From positions 434,001 through 498,000 of the forward strand of contig NW_026646029.1 of the NCBI RefSeq assembly GCF_949987535.1: 64,000 bases of DNA. The letters are read 5' to 3'. Shown here in pieces: positions 12,287 to 24,605 of the stretch; the stretch's first letter is position 1, and each line of letters starts with the position of its first letter. Below the pieces are notes generated by a model, which saw only the letters and a list, made by a program, of their open reading frames with translations, made no database searches and was not told the origin of the DNA. The position numbers and the translations under genes were made by a program. This stretch comes from Balaenoptera acutorostrata. Lineage: Eukaryota; Chordata; Mammalia; Artiodactyla; Balaenopteridae.

Positions 12287-14046
12287 TTGGGCAAAAAGGG
12301 CGTATGCGTTTTTTCCTGAATATATTCAGGAAAAAACGCATACGCCCTTTTTGGCCAAGGGCATCATTGTCCACGTTTTGCCGCTTTTCATGTGCTTTCA
12401 AGGCGATTCGAATCTACCTCCTGAAATCTGTTTCCTGCAATTCTGCCTTGCTTTCAAAGCCTCTTCGTTGCCTTCCCTCAATATATTTGTGGGCGAGAGT
12501 TATCATTTATAACTCTGCAGGTTTGTGAATTGCAGTGCGCCTGCGCTCCATTTTTCCAGTCGCTTTTTTGGGAGCTGGCCGCAAAAGTGCAGGATTGCTT
12601 CAGGCCCTCTTCTGGTTCTGGGGGGCAGGCTGAGCTTGTGGATAATTCTTCTTCCTGATGGGAAAATAGAGTGACCTGTGCCTGTCCCAACCACTAGAGC
12701 TAGTCTCTCATTGGTTCCCCCTCTTCCCGTTCATCCTCAGGACAAATTGCAACCTGTACGGAACAGGAGGTTAAAGGTTCTGATTCTCCAAGGAGGGAGA
12801 TGCCTAGTAAAGCGGCTGGAATGGCGAACCCGAGCACAAGGAGATGAGAAATGAGGTGCGTTTTAGAAACCTTTCCCGATCACACGGTGTACCATCTTCT
12901 GGGTTTCTCATGCATGTTTTCGACGTAGGAAGATGCCCTTGAACCTGGAGATTTGGGACCCATGGGATGGGTACCATGCAGTATTACTTTAAAGGGTCTG
13001 TGTTGGCTCACGCAACCTCACCAAACCTCTCAGCCCCAAGAATGTCCACCCTTATGTCTCAATCAGCTGTGGGTCTAGATATGGTCAATCCAGGTTGCAT
13101 CACAGCCCCTGAACGAATTTTGTAAGAATTTCTCTCTCTTTCACTGTCTTTGTTTCACGGGTTTTGAAAAGTAATTTCTTTTTATAATGGGGTTTAGCTG
13201 CTTTTCACGGCTGTGTTTAGGCCGCTTTAGACCCCCTTGACTCACTTACAGAGAGATATCAATACATAGGTTTGAAGATTCTTACTAGTCAGATATATTC
13301 TTGTGCGGTGAATAGGGGGTGTTAAGGCCAGTTCACTGAGCAAGGAGTAGGTATTGTCTACTACATATAGGGTTTATGGAACGGTATCTGAGCTAATTTG
13401 AAACCCTTGTTTTATGCATCACCCCACCTCACCTTTCCCGTTCAGCAGCCATAGTGTGTTTTCTGAACGTGTGACTCTGTTCTGTTTTGTAATTCAGTTC
13501 AAGTGTAGCGGTTTTTACATTCCCTCTATAAGTGATATCTTATGATAAGTGTCTTTTTCTGTGTGAGTTATTTCACTTAGAATCGTCCTACCTAAATCCA
13601 CTCATCGTGCTGCTACTAGCCTTATGACGTGGATTTCATGGCTGAGTGATATTCCATTGTACATGAGGACCACAACTTCGTTATCCACTTTTCTCTTTCC
13701 TAGGATATTTAAGGTGTAATGAAGTGGGGGTTCTTGTCAACAGAGCAGCCCTAAACTTTGGGGTGCCTGTGTCTTGCTGATTTTTAATTTTCCCAATTTA
13801 TACGCCCATGAGTGGAAGGGCCCTAGGCTCTCCAAGCTGTGTTTTTTAGATGTTTCAGGACATACCGTACACTTCTCCAGAGTGGCTGTTGGCAATTTAC
13901 ATCCCGCCCATCAGCGTAGCAAGGCTCCCATTTCTCCATGGCCGGTCCTGCATTTCTGGTTTGGACACTTTTTTCCGCATGGCCCTTTTGCCCGCTGGGA
14001 AGCGAGACTTCTTTGGAGCGCTGATTTGCCTTTAAAGATTGCTTGG
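12287..14046. repeat. Satellite unit 7 (type B, duplicate of unit 5 with type C distal end)
   Basis: The palindrome 12287-12358 has the TTGGGC mismatch. It matches unit 5 except GTTGGCTCAC near 13003 (GTTGGGTCAC in unit 5). After about 13,840 it changes to type C bases (TTAGATGTTTC, GACATACCG, TTTAAAGATT), marking the end of the two-unit duplication. Confidence 0.97.
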
Positions 14047-15805
14047 TTGGCCAAAAAGGGCGTATGCGTTTTTTCCTGAATATATTCAGGAAAAAACGCT
14101 TACGCCCTTTTTGGCCAAGGGCATCATTGTCCACGTTTTGCCGCTTTTCATGTGCTTTCAAGGCGATTCAAATCTACCTCCTGAAATCTGTTTCCTGCAA
14201 TTCTGCCTTGCTTTCAAAGCCTCTTTGTTGCCTTCCCTCAATATATTTGTGGACGAGAGTTATCATTTACAACTCTGCAGGTTTGTGAATTGCAGTGCCC
14301 CTGCGCTCCATTTTTCCAGTCGCTTTTTTGGGAGCTGGCCGCAAAAGTGCAGGATTGCTTCAGGCCCTCTTCTGGTTCTGGGGGGCAGGCTGAGCTTGTG
14401 GTTAATTCTTCTTCCTGATGGGAAAATAGAGTGACCTGTGCCTGTCCCAACCCCTAGAGCTAGTCTCTCATTGGTTCCCCCTCTTCCCGTTTATCCTCAG
14501 GACAAATTGCAACCTGTACGGAACAGGAGGTTAAAGGTGCTGATTCTCCAAGGAGGGAGATGGCTAGTAAAGCGGCTGGAATGGCGTACCCGAGCACAAG
14601 AGATGAGAAATGAGGTGCGTTTTAGAAACCTTTCCCGATCACACGATGTACCATCTTCTGGGTTTCTCATGCATGTTTTCGACGTAGGAAGATGCCCTTG
14701 AACCTGGAGATTTGGGACCCATGGGATGGGTACCATGCAGTATTACTTTAAAGGGCCTGTGTTGGCTCACGCAACCTCACCAAACCTCTCAGCCCCAAGA
14801 GTGTCCACCCTTATGTCTCAATCAGCTGTGGGTCTAGATATGGTCAATCCAGGTTGCATCACAGCCCCTGAACGAATTTTGTAAGAATTTCTCTCTCTTT
14901 CACTGTCTTTGTTTCACGGGTTTTGAAAAGTAATTTCTTTTTATAATGGGGTTTAGCTGCTTTTCACGGCTGTGTTTAGGCCGCTTTAGACCCCCTTGAC
15001 TCACTTACAGAGAGATATCAATACATAGGTTTGAAGATTCTTACTAGTCAGATATATTCTTGTGCGGTGAATAGGGGGTGTTATGGCCAGTTCACTGAGC
15101 AAGCAGTAGGTCTTGTCTACTACATATTGGGTTTATGGAACGGTATCTGAGCTAATTTGAAACCCTTGTTTTATGCATCACCCCACCTCACCTTTCCCGT
15201 TCAGCAGCCATAGTGTGTTTTCTGAACGTGTGACTCTGTTCTGTTTTGTAATTCAGTTCAAGTGTAGCGGTTTTTACATTCCCTCTATAAGTGATATCTT
15301 ATGATAAGTGTCTTTTTCTGTGTGACTTATTTCACTTAGAATCGTCCTACCTAAATCCACTCATCGTGGTGCTACTAGCCTTATGACGTGGATTACATGG
15401 CTGAGTGATATTTCATTGTACATGAGGACCACAACTTCTTTATCCACTTTTCTCCTTCCTAGGATATTTAAGGTGTAATGAAGTGGGGGTTCTTGTCAAC
15501 AAAGCAGCCCTAAACTTTGGGGTGCCTGTGTCTTGCTGATTTTTAGTTTTCCCAATTTATACGCCCATGAGTGGAAGTGCCCTATGCTCTCCAAGCTGTG
15601 TTTTTTAGTTGTTTCAGGACACACCGTACACTTCTCCAGAGTGGCTGTTGGCAATTTACATCCCGCCCATCAGCGTAGCAAGGCTCCCATTTCTCCATGG
15701 CCGGTCCTGCATTTCTGGTTTGGACACATTTTTCCGCATGGCCCTTTTGCCCGCTGGGAAGCCAGACTTCTTTGGAGCGCTGATTTGCCTTTCCAGGTTG
15801 CTTGG
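14047..15805. repeat. Satellite unit 8 (type C, 1,759 bp)
   Basis: The palindrome 14047-14118 has the GCTTACG mismatch. GACATACCG upstream near 13859 and GATTCAAATC near 14164 are shared only with unit 22. The unit carries the one-base deletion near 14600 and a private GTTATGGCC near 15080. Its distal end is type B-like (GATTACATGG, GATATTTCATT). Confidence 0.97.
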
Positions 15806-17565
15806 TTGGGCAAAAAGGGCGTATGCGTTTTTTCCTGAATATATTCAGGAAAAAACGCATACGCCCTTTTTGGCCAAGGGCATCATTGTCCACGTTTTGC
15901 CGCTTTTCATGTGCTTTCAAGGCGATTCGAATCTACCTCCTGAAATCTGTTTCCTGCAATTCTGCCTTGCTTTCAAAGCCTCTTCGTTGCCTTCCCTCAA
16001 TATATTTGTGGGCGAGAGTTATCATTTATAACTCTGCAGGTTTGTGAATTGCAGTGCGCCTGCGCTCCATTTTTCCAGTCGCTTTTTTGGGAGCTGGCCG
16101 CAAAAGTGCAGGATTGCTTCAGGCCCTCTTCTGGTTCTGGGGGGCAGGCTGAGCTTGTGGATAATTCTTCTTCCTGATGGGAAAATAGAGTGACCTGTGC
16201 CTGTCCCAACCCCTAGAGCTAGTCTCTCATTGGTTCCCCCTCTTCCCGTTTATCCTCAGGACAAATTGCAACCTGTACGGAACAGGAGGTTAAAGGTGCT
16301 GATTCTCCAAGGAGGGAGATGGCTAGTAAAGCGGCTGGAATGGCGAACCCGAGCCCAAGGAGATGAGAAATGAGGTGCGTTTTAGAAACCTTTCCCGATC
16401 ACACGGTGTACCATCTTCTGGTTTTCTCATGCATGTTTTCGACGTAGGAAGATGCCCTTGAACCTGGAGATTTGGGACCCATGGGATGGGTACCATGCAG
16501 TATTACTTTAAAGGGTCTGCGTTGGCTCACGCAACCTCACCAAACCTCTCAGCCCCAAGAGTGTCCACCCTTATGTCTCAATCAGGTGTGGGTCTAGATA
16601 TGGTCAATCCAGGTTGCATCACAGCCCCTGAACGAATTTTGTAAGAATTTCTCTCTCTTTCACTGTCTTTGTTTCACGGGTTTTGAAAAGTATTTTATTT
16701 TTATAATGGGGTTTAGCTGCTTTTCACGGCCGTGTTTATGCCGCTTTACACCCCCTTGACTCACTTACAGAGAGATATCAATACATAGGTTTGAAGATTC
16801 TTACTAGTCAGATATATTCTTGTGCGGTGAATAGGGGGTGTTGAGGCCAGTTCACTGAGCAAGGAGTAGGTCTTGTCTACTACATATTGGGTTTATGGAA
16901 CGGTATCTGAGCTAATTTGAAACCCTTGTTTTATGCATCACCCCACCTCACCTTTCCCGTTCAGCAGCCATAGTGTGTTTTCTGAACGTGTGACTCTGTT
17001 CTGTTTTGTAATTCAGTTCAAGTGTAGCGGTTTTTACATTCCCTCTATAAGTGATATCTTATGATAAGTGTCTTTTTCTGTGTGACTTATTTCACTTAGA
17101 ATCGTCCTACCTAAATCCACTCATCGTGGTGCTACTAGCCTTATGACGTGGATTACATGGCTGAGTGATATTTCATTGTACATGAGGACCACAACTTCTT
17201 TATCCACTTTTCTCCTTCCTAGGATATTTAAGGTGTAATGAAGTGGGGGTTCTTGTCAACAAAGCAGCCCTAAACTTTGGGGTGCCTGTGTCTTGCTGAT
17301 TTTTAGTTTTCCCAATTTATACGCCCATGAGTGGAAGTGCCCTATGCTCTCCAAGCTGTGTTTTTTAGTTGTTTCAGGACACACCGTACAGTTCTCCAGA
17401 GTGGCTGTTGGCAATTTACATCCCGCCCATCAGCGTAGCAAGGCTCCCATTTCTCCATGGCCGGTCCTGCATTTCTGGTTTGGACACATTTTTTCGCATG
17501 GCCCTTTTGCCCGCTGGGAAGCCAGACTTCTTTGGAGCGCTGATTTGCCTTTCCAGGTTGCTTGG
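15806..17565. repeat. Satellite unit 9 (type B, 1,760 bp)
   Basis: The palindrome 15806-15877 has the TTGGGC mismatch. From about 16210 the unit changes to bases common in type A units (CCCCTAGAG, GAGCCCAAGG, GTTTTCTCATG, TATTTTATTTTT), so it is a mosaic. The distal end introduces GTACAGTTCTCC near 17387, the mark of units 10, 13 and 25. Confidence 0.97.
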
Positions 17566-19325
17566 TTGGGCAAAAAGGGCGTATGCGTTTTTTCCTGAAT
17601 ATATTCAGGAAAAAACGCATACGCCCTTTTTGGCCAAGGGCATCATTGTCCCCGTTTTGCCGCTTTTCATGTGCTTTCAAGGCGATTCGAATCTACCTCC
17701 TGAAATCTGTTTCCTGCAATTCTGCCTTGCTTTCAAAGCCTCTTCGTTGCCTTCCCTCAATATATTTGTGGGCGAGAGTTATCATTTATAACTCTGCAGG
17801 TTTGTGAATTGCAGTGCGCCTGCGCTCCATTTTTCCAGTCGCTTTTTTGGGAGCTGGCCGCAAAAGTGCAGGATTGCTTCAGGCCCTCTTCTGGTTCTGG
17901 GGGGCAGGCTGAGCTTGTGGATAATTCTTCTTCCTGATGGGAAAATAGAGTGACCTGTGCCTGTCCCAACCACTAGAGCTAGTCTCTCATTGGTTCCCCC
18001 TCTTCCCGTTCATCCTCAGGACAAATTGCAACCTGTACGGAACAGGAGGTTAAAGGTTCTGATTCTCCAAGGAGGGAGATGCCTAGTAAAGCGGCTGGAA
18101 TGGCGAACCCGAGCACAAGGAGATGAGAAATGAGGTGCGTTTTAGAAACCATTCCCGATCACACGGTGTACCATCTTCTGGGTTTCTCATGCATGTTTTC
18201 GACGTAGGAAGATGCCCTTGAACCTGGAGATTTGGGACCCATGGGATGGGTACCATGCAGTATTACTTTAAAGGGTCTGTGTTGCGTCACGCAACCTCAC
18301 CAAACCTCTCAGCCCCAAGAATGTCCACCCTTATGTCTCAATCAGCTGTGGGTCTAGATATGGTCAATCCAGGTTGCATCACAGCCCCTGAACGAATTTT
18401 GTAAGAATTTCTCTCTCTTTCACTGTCTTTGTTTCACGGGTTTTGAAAAGTAATTTCTTTTTATAATGGGGTTTAGCTGCTTTTCACGGCTGTGTTTAGG
18501 CCGCTTTAGACCCCCTTGACTCACTTACAGAGAGATATCAATATATAGGTTTGAAGATTCTTACTAGTCAGATATATTCTTGTGCGGTGAATAGGGGGTG
18601 TTAAGGCCAGTTCACTGAGCAAGGAGTAGGTATTGTCTACTACATATAGGGTTTATGGAACGGTATCTGAGCTAATTTGAAACCCTTGTTTTATGCATCA
18701 CCCCACCTCACCTTTCCCGTTAAGCAGCCATAGTGTGTTTTCTGAACGTGTGACTCTGTTCTGTTTTGTAATTCAGTTCAAGTGTAGCGGTTTTTACATT
18801 CCCTCTATAAGTGATATCTTATGATAAGTGTCTTTTTCTGTGTGACTAATTTTACTTAGAATCGTCCTACCTAAATCCACTCATCGTGGTGCTACTAGCC
18901 TTATGACGTGGATTTCATGGCTGAGTGATATTCCATTGTACATGAGGACCACAACTTCTTTATCCACTTTTCTCCTTCCTAGGATATTTAAGGTGTAATG
19001 AAGTGGGGGTTCTTGTCAACAGAGCAGCCCTAAACTTTGGGGTGCCTGTGTCTTGCTGATTTTTAGTTTTCCCAATTTATACGCCCATGAGTGGAAGTGC
19101 CCTATGCTCTCCAAGCTGTGTTTTTTAGATGTTTCAGGACACACCGTACACTTCTCCAGAGTGGCTGTTGGCAATTTACATCCCGCCCATCAGCGTAGCA
19201 AGGCTCCCATTTCTCCATGGCCGGTCCTGCATTTCTGGTTTGGACACTTTTTTCCGCATGGCCCTTTTGCCCGCTGGGAAGCGAGACTTCTTTGGAGCGC
19301 TGATTTGCCTTTCCAGGTTGCTTGG
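17566..19325. repeat. Satellite unit 10 (type B, first of a three-unit repeat)
   Basis: The palindrome 17566-17637 has the TTGGGC mismatch. ACCATTCCCGATC near 18148, CAATATATAGG near 18539 and ACTAATTTTACTT near 18845 are shared only with units 13 and 25. Private: GTTGCGTCAC near 18282 and CATTTTTTCGC upstream near 17487. Confidence 0.97.
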
Positions 19326-21085
19326 TTGGCCAAAAAGGGCGTATGCGTTTTTTCCTGAATATATTGAGGAAAAAACGCATACGCCCATTTTGGCCAAGGG
19401 CATCATTGTCCCCGTTTTGCCGCTTTTCATGTGCTTTCAAGGCGATTCGAATCTACCTCCTGAAATCTGTTTCCTGCAATTCTGCCTTGCTTTCAAAGCC
19501 TCTTTGTTGCCTTCCCTCAATATATTTGTGGACGAGAGTTATCATTTACAACTCTGCAGGTTTGTGAATTGCAGTGCCCCTGCGCTCCATTTTTCCAGTC
19601 GCTTTTTTGGGAGCTGGCCGCAAAAGTGCAGGATTGCTTCAGGCCCTCTTCTGGTTCTGGGGGGCAGGCTGAGCTTGTGGTTAATTCTTCTTCCTGATGG
19701 GAAAATAGAGTGACCTGTGCCTGTCCCAACCCCTAGAGCTAGTCTCTCATTGGTTCCCCCTCTTCCCGTTTATCCTCAGGACAAATTGCAACCTGTACGG
19801 AACAGGAGGTTAAAGGTGCTGATTCTCCAAGGAGGGAGATGGCTAGTAAAGCGGCTGGAATGGCGAACCCGAGCCCAAGGAGATGAGAAATGAGGTACGT
19901 TTTAGAAACCTTTCCCGATCACACGGTGTACCATCTTCTGGGTTTCTCAAGCATGTTTTCGACGTAGGAAGATGCCCTTGAACCTGGAGATTTGGGACCC
20001 ATGGGATGGGTACCATGCAGTATTACTTTAAAGGGTCTGCGTTGGCTCACGCAACCTCACCAAACCTCTCAGCCCCAAGAGTGTCCACCCTTATGTCTCA
20101 ATCAGGTGTGGGTCTAGATATGGTTAATCCAGGTTGCATCACAGCCCCTGAACGAATTTTGTAAGAATTTCTCTCTCTTTCACTGTCTTTGTTTCACGGG
20201 TTTTGAAAAGTATTTTATTTTTATAATGGGGTTTAGCTGCTTTTCACGGCCGTGTTTATGCCGCTTTACACCCCCTTGACTCACTTACAGAGAGATATCA
20301 ATACATAGGTTTGAAGATTCTTACTAGTCAGATATATTCTTGTGCGGTGAATAGGGGGTGTTGAGGCCAGTTCACTGAGCAAGGAGTAGGTCTTGTCTAC
20401 TACATATTGGGTTTATGGAACGGTATCTGAGCTAATTTGAAACCCTTGTTTTATGCATCACCCCACCTCACCTTTCCCGTTCAGCAGCCATAGTGTGTTT
20501 TCTGAACGTGTGACTCTGTTCTGTTTTGTAATTCAGTTCAAGTGTAGCGGTTTTTACATTCCCTCTATAAGTGATATCTTATGATAAGTGTCTTTTTCTG
20601 TGTGACTTATTTCACTTAGAATCGTCCTACCTAAATCCACTCATCGTGGTGCTACTAGCCTTATGACGTGGATTACATGGCTGAGTGATATTTCATTGTA
20701 CATGAGGACCACAACTTCTTTATCCACTTTTCTCCTTCCTAGGATATTTAAGGTGTAATGAAGTGGGGGTTCTTGTCAACAAAGCAGCCCTAAACTTTGG
20801 GGTGCCTGTGTCTTGCTGATTTTTAGTTTTCCCAATTTATACGCCCATGAGTGGAAGTGCCCTATGCTCTCCAAGCTGTGTTTTTTAGTTGTTTCAGGAC
20901 ACACCATGCACTTCTCCAGAGTGGCTGTTGGCAATTTACATCCCGCCCATCAGCGTAGCAAGGCTCCCATTTCTCCATGGCCGGTCCTGCATTTCTGGTT
21001 TGGACACATTTTTCCGCATGGCCCTTTTGCCCGCTGGGAAGCCAGACTTCTTTGGAGCGCTGATTTGCCTTTCCAGGTTGCTTGG
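19326..21085. repeat. Satellite unit 11 (type A)
   Basis: The palindrome 19326-19397 has the two type A right-arm mismatches. CTCAAGCATG near 19946 and TGGTTAATCC near 20122 are shared with units 14 and 26. The distal end has a private ACCATGCAC near 20903 (ACCGTGCAC in the related units). Confidence 0.97.
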
Positions 21086-22845
21086 TTGGCCAAAAAGGGC
21101 GTATGCGTTTTTTCCTTATTATATTCAGGAAAAAACGCATACGCCCTTTTTGGCCAAGGGCATCATTGTCCACGTTTTGCCGCTTTTCATGTGCTTTCAA
21201 GGCGATTCGAATCTACCTCCTGAAATCTGTTTCCTGCAATTCTGCCTTGCTTTCAAAGCCTCTTCGTTGCCTTCCCTCAAAATATTTGTGGGCGAGAGTT
21301 ATCATTTATAACTCTGCAGGTTTGTGAATTGCAGTGCGCCTGCGCTCCATTTTTCCAGTCGCTTTTTTGGGAGCTGGCCGCAAAATTGCAGGATTGCTTC
21401 AGGCCCTCTTCTGGTTCTGGGGGGCAGGCTGAGCTTGTGGATAATTCTTCTTCCTGATGGGAAAATAGAGTGACCTGTGCCTGTCCCAACCACTAGAGCT
21501 AGTCTCTCATTGGTTCCCCCTCTTCCCGTTCATCCTCAGGACAAATTGCAACCTGTACGGAACAGGAGGTTAAAGGTTCTGATTCTCCAAGGAGGGAGAT
21601 ACCTAGTAAAGCGGCTGGAATGGCGAACCCGAGCACAAGGAGATGAGAAATGAGGTGCGTTTTAGAAACCTTTCCCGATCACACGGTGTACCATCTTCTG
21701 GGTTTCTCATGCATGTTTTCGACGTAGGAAGATGCCCTTGAACCTGGAGATTTGGGACCCATGGGATGGGTACCATGCAGTATTACTTTAAAGGGTCTGT
21801 GTTGGGTCACGCAACCTCACCAAACCTCTCAGCCCCAAGAATGTCCACCCTTATGTCTCAATCAGCTGTGGGTCTAGATATGGTCAATCCAGGTTGCATC
21901 ACAGCCCCTGAACGAATTTTGTAAGAATTTCTCTCTCTTTCACTGTCTTTGTTTCACGGGTTTTGAAAAGTAATTTCTTTTTATAATGGGGTTTAGCTGC
22001 TTTTCACGGCTGTGTTTAGGCCCCTTTAGACCCCCTTGACACACTTACAGAGAGATATCAATACATAGGTTTGAAGATTCTTACTAGTCAGATATATTCT
22101 TGTGCGGTGAATAGGGGGTGTTAAGGCCAGTTCACTGAGCAAGGAGTAGGTATTGTCTACTACATATAGGGTTTATGGAACGGTATCTGAGCTAATTTGA
22201 AACCCTTGTTTTATGCATCACCCCACCTCACCTTTCCCGTTAAGCAGCCATAGTGTGTTTTCTGAACGTGTGACTCTGTTCTGTTTTGTAATTCAGTTCA
22301 AGTGTAGCGGTTTTTACATTCCCTCTATAAGTGATATCTTATGATAAGTGTCTTTTTCTGTGTGACTTATTTCACTTAGAATCGTCCTACCTAAATCCAC
22401 TCATCCTGGTGCTACTAGCCTTATGACGTGGATTTCATGGCTGAGTGATATTCCATTGTACATGAGGACCACAACTTCTTTATCCACTTTTCTCCTTCCT
22501 AGGATATTTAAGGTGTAATGAAGTGGGGGTTCTTGTCAACAGAGCAGCCCTAAACTTTGGGGTGCCTGTGTCTTGCTGATTTTTAGTTTTCCCAATTTAT
22601 ACGCCCATGAGTGGAAGTGCCCTATGCTCTCCAAGCTGTGTTTTTTAGTTGTTTCAGGACACACCGTACAGTTCTCCAGAGTGGCTGTTGGCAATTTACA
22701 TCCCGCCCATCAGCGTAGCAAGGCTCCCATTTCTCCATGGCCGGTCCTGCATTTCTGGTTTGGACACATTTTTCCGCATGGCCCTTTTGCCCGCTGGGAA
22801 GCCAGACTTCTTTGGAGCGCTGATTTGCCTTTCCAGGTTGCTTGG
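21086..22845. repeat. Satellite unit 12 (type D)
   Basis: The palindrome 21086-21157 is altered near its centre (CCTTATTATATTCAGG), giving two mismatches in the innermost arm; this defines type D, shared with units 15 and 27. Other shared marks are CAAAATTGC near 21381, GATACCTAG near 21598, GGCCCCTTTAG near 22019 and GACACACTTAC near 22038. Confidence 0.97.
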
Positions 22846-24605
22846 TTGGGCAAAAAGGGCGTATGCGTTTTTTCCTGAATATATTCAGGAAAAAACGCAT
22901 ACGCCCTTTTTGGCCAAGGGCATCATTGTCCCCGTTTTGCCGCTTTTCATGTGCTTTCAAGGCGATTCGAATCTACCTCCTGAAATCTGTTTCCTGCAAT
23001 TCTGCCTTGCTTTCAAAGCCTCTTCGTTGCCTTCCCTCAATATATTTGTGGGCGAGAGTTATCATTTATAACTCTGCAGGTTTGTGAATTGCAGTGCGCC
23101 TGCGCTCCATTTTTCCAGTCGCTTTTTTGGGAGCTGGCCGCAAAAGTGCAGGATTGCTTCAGGCCCTCTTCTGGTTCTGGGGGGCAGGCTGAGCTTGTGG
23201 ATAATTCTTCTTCCTGATGGGAAAATAGAGTGACCTGTGCCTGTCCCAACCACTAGAGCTAGTCTCTCATTGGTTCCCCCTCTTCCCGTTCATCCTCAGG
23301 ACAAATTGCAACCTGTACGGAACAGGAGGTTAAAGGTTCTGATTCTCCAAGGAGGGAGATGCCTAGTAAAGCGGCTGGAATGGCGAACCCGAGCACAAGG
23401 AGATGAGAAATGAGGTGCGTTTTAGAAACCATTCCCGATCACACGGTGTACCATCTTCTGGGTTTCTCATGCATGTTTTCGACGTAGGAAGATGCCCTTG
23501 AACCTGGAGATTTGGGACCCATGGGATGGGTACCATGCAGTATTACTTTAAAGGGTCTGTGTTGGGTCACGCAACCTCACCAAACCTCTCAGCCCCAAGA
23601 ATGTCCACCCTTATGTCTCAATCAGCTGTGGGTCTAGATATGGTCAATCCAGGTTGCATCACAGCCCCTGAACGAATTTTGTAAGAATTTCTCTCTCTTT
23701 CACTGTCTTTGTTTCACGGGTTTTGAAAAGTAATTTCTTTTTATAATGGGGTTTAGCTGCTTTTCACGGCTGTGTTTAGGCCGCTTTAGACCCCCTTGAC
23801 TCACTTACAGAGAGATATCAATATATAGGTTTGAAGATTCTTACTAGTCAGATATATTCTTGTGCGGTGAATAGGGGGTGTTAAGGCCAGTTCACTGAGC
23901 AAGGAGTAGGTATTGTCTACTACATATAGGGTTTATGGAACGGTATCTGAGCTAATTTGAAACCCTTGTTTTATGCATCACCCCACCTCACCTTTCCCGT
24001 TAAGCAGCCATAGTGTGTTTTCTGAACGTGTGACTCTGTTCTGTTTTGTAATTCAGTTCAAGTGTAGCGGTTTTTACATTCCCTCTATAAGTGATATCTT
24101 ATGATAAGTGTCTTTTTCTGTGTGACTAATTTTACTTAGAATCGTCCTACCTAAATCCACTCATCGTGGTGCTACTAGCCTTATGACGTGGATTTCATGG
24201 CTGAGTGATATTCCATTGTACATGAGGACCACAACTTCTTTATCCACTTTTCTCCTTCCTAGGATATTTAAGGTGTAATGAAGTGGGGGTTCTTGTCAAC
24301 AGAGCAGCCCTAAACTTTGGGGTGCCTGTGTCTTGCTGATTTTTAGTTTTCCCAATTTATACGCCCATGAGTGGAAGTGCCCTATGCTCTCCAAGCTGTG
24401 TTTTTTAGATGTTTCAGGACACACCGTACACTTCTCCAGAGTGGCTGTTGGCAATTTACATCCCGCCCATCAGCGTAGCAAGGCTCCCATTTCTCCATGG
24501 CCGGTCCTGCATTTCTGGTTTGGACACTTTTTTCCGCATGGCCCTTTTGCCCGCTGGGAAGCGAGACTTCTTTGGAGCGCTGATTTGCCTTTCCAGGTTG
24601 CTTGG
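22846..24605. repeat. Satellite unit 13 (type B, duplicate of unit 10)
   Basis: The palindrome 22846-22917 has the TTGGGC mismatch. It repeats the private marks of unit 10 at an offset of exactly 5,280 bp (three units), and it is itself the source-like partner of unit 25 at +21,118 bp. Confidence 0.97.

Larger units (their letters stand above)
6290..13835. repeat. Two-unit higher-order repeat (period 3,520 bp)
   Basis: Units 4-5 and 6-7 are near-identical pairs. Unit 4 marks (CAGGCCCAAG, AAAAGAAATTTC, CTGAATTTTAG) recur in unit 6 but not in 5 or 7, so the period is two units rather than one. One clear difference is GTTGGGTCAC near 9482 against GTTGGCTCAC near 13003. Confidence 0.85.
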
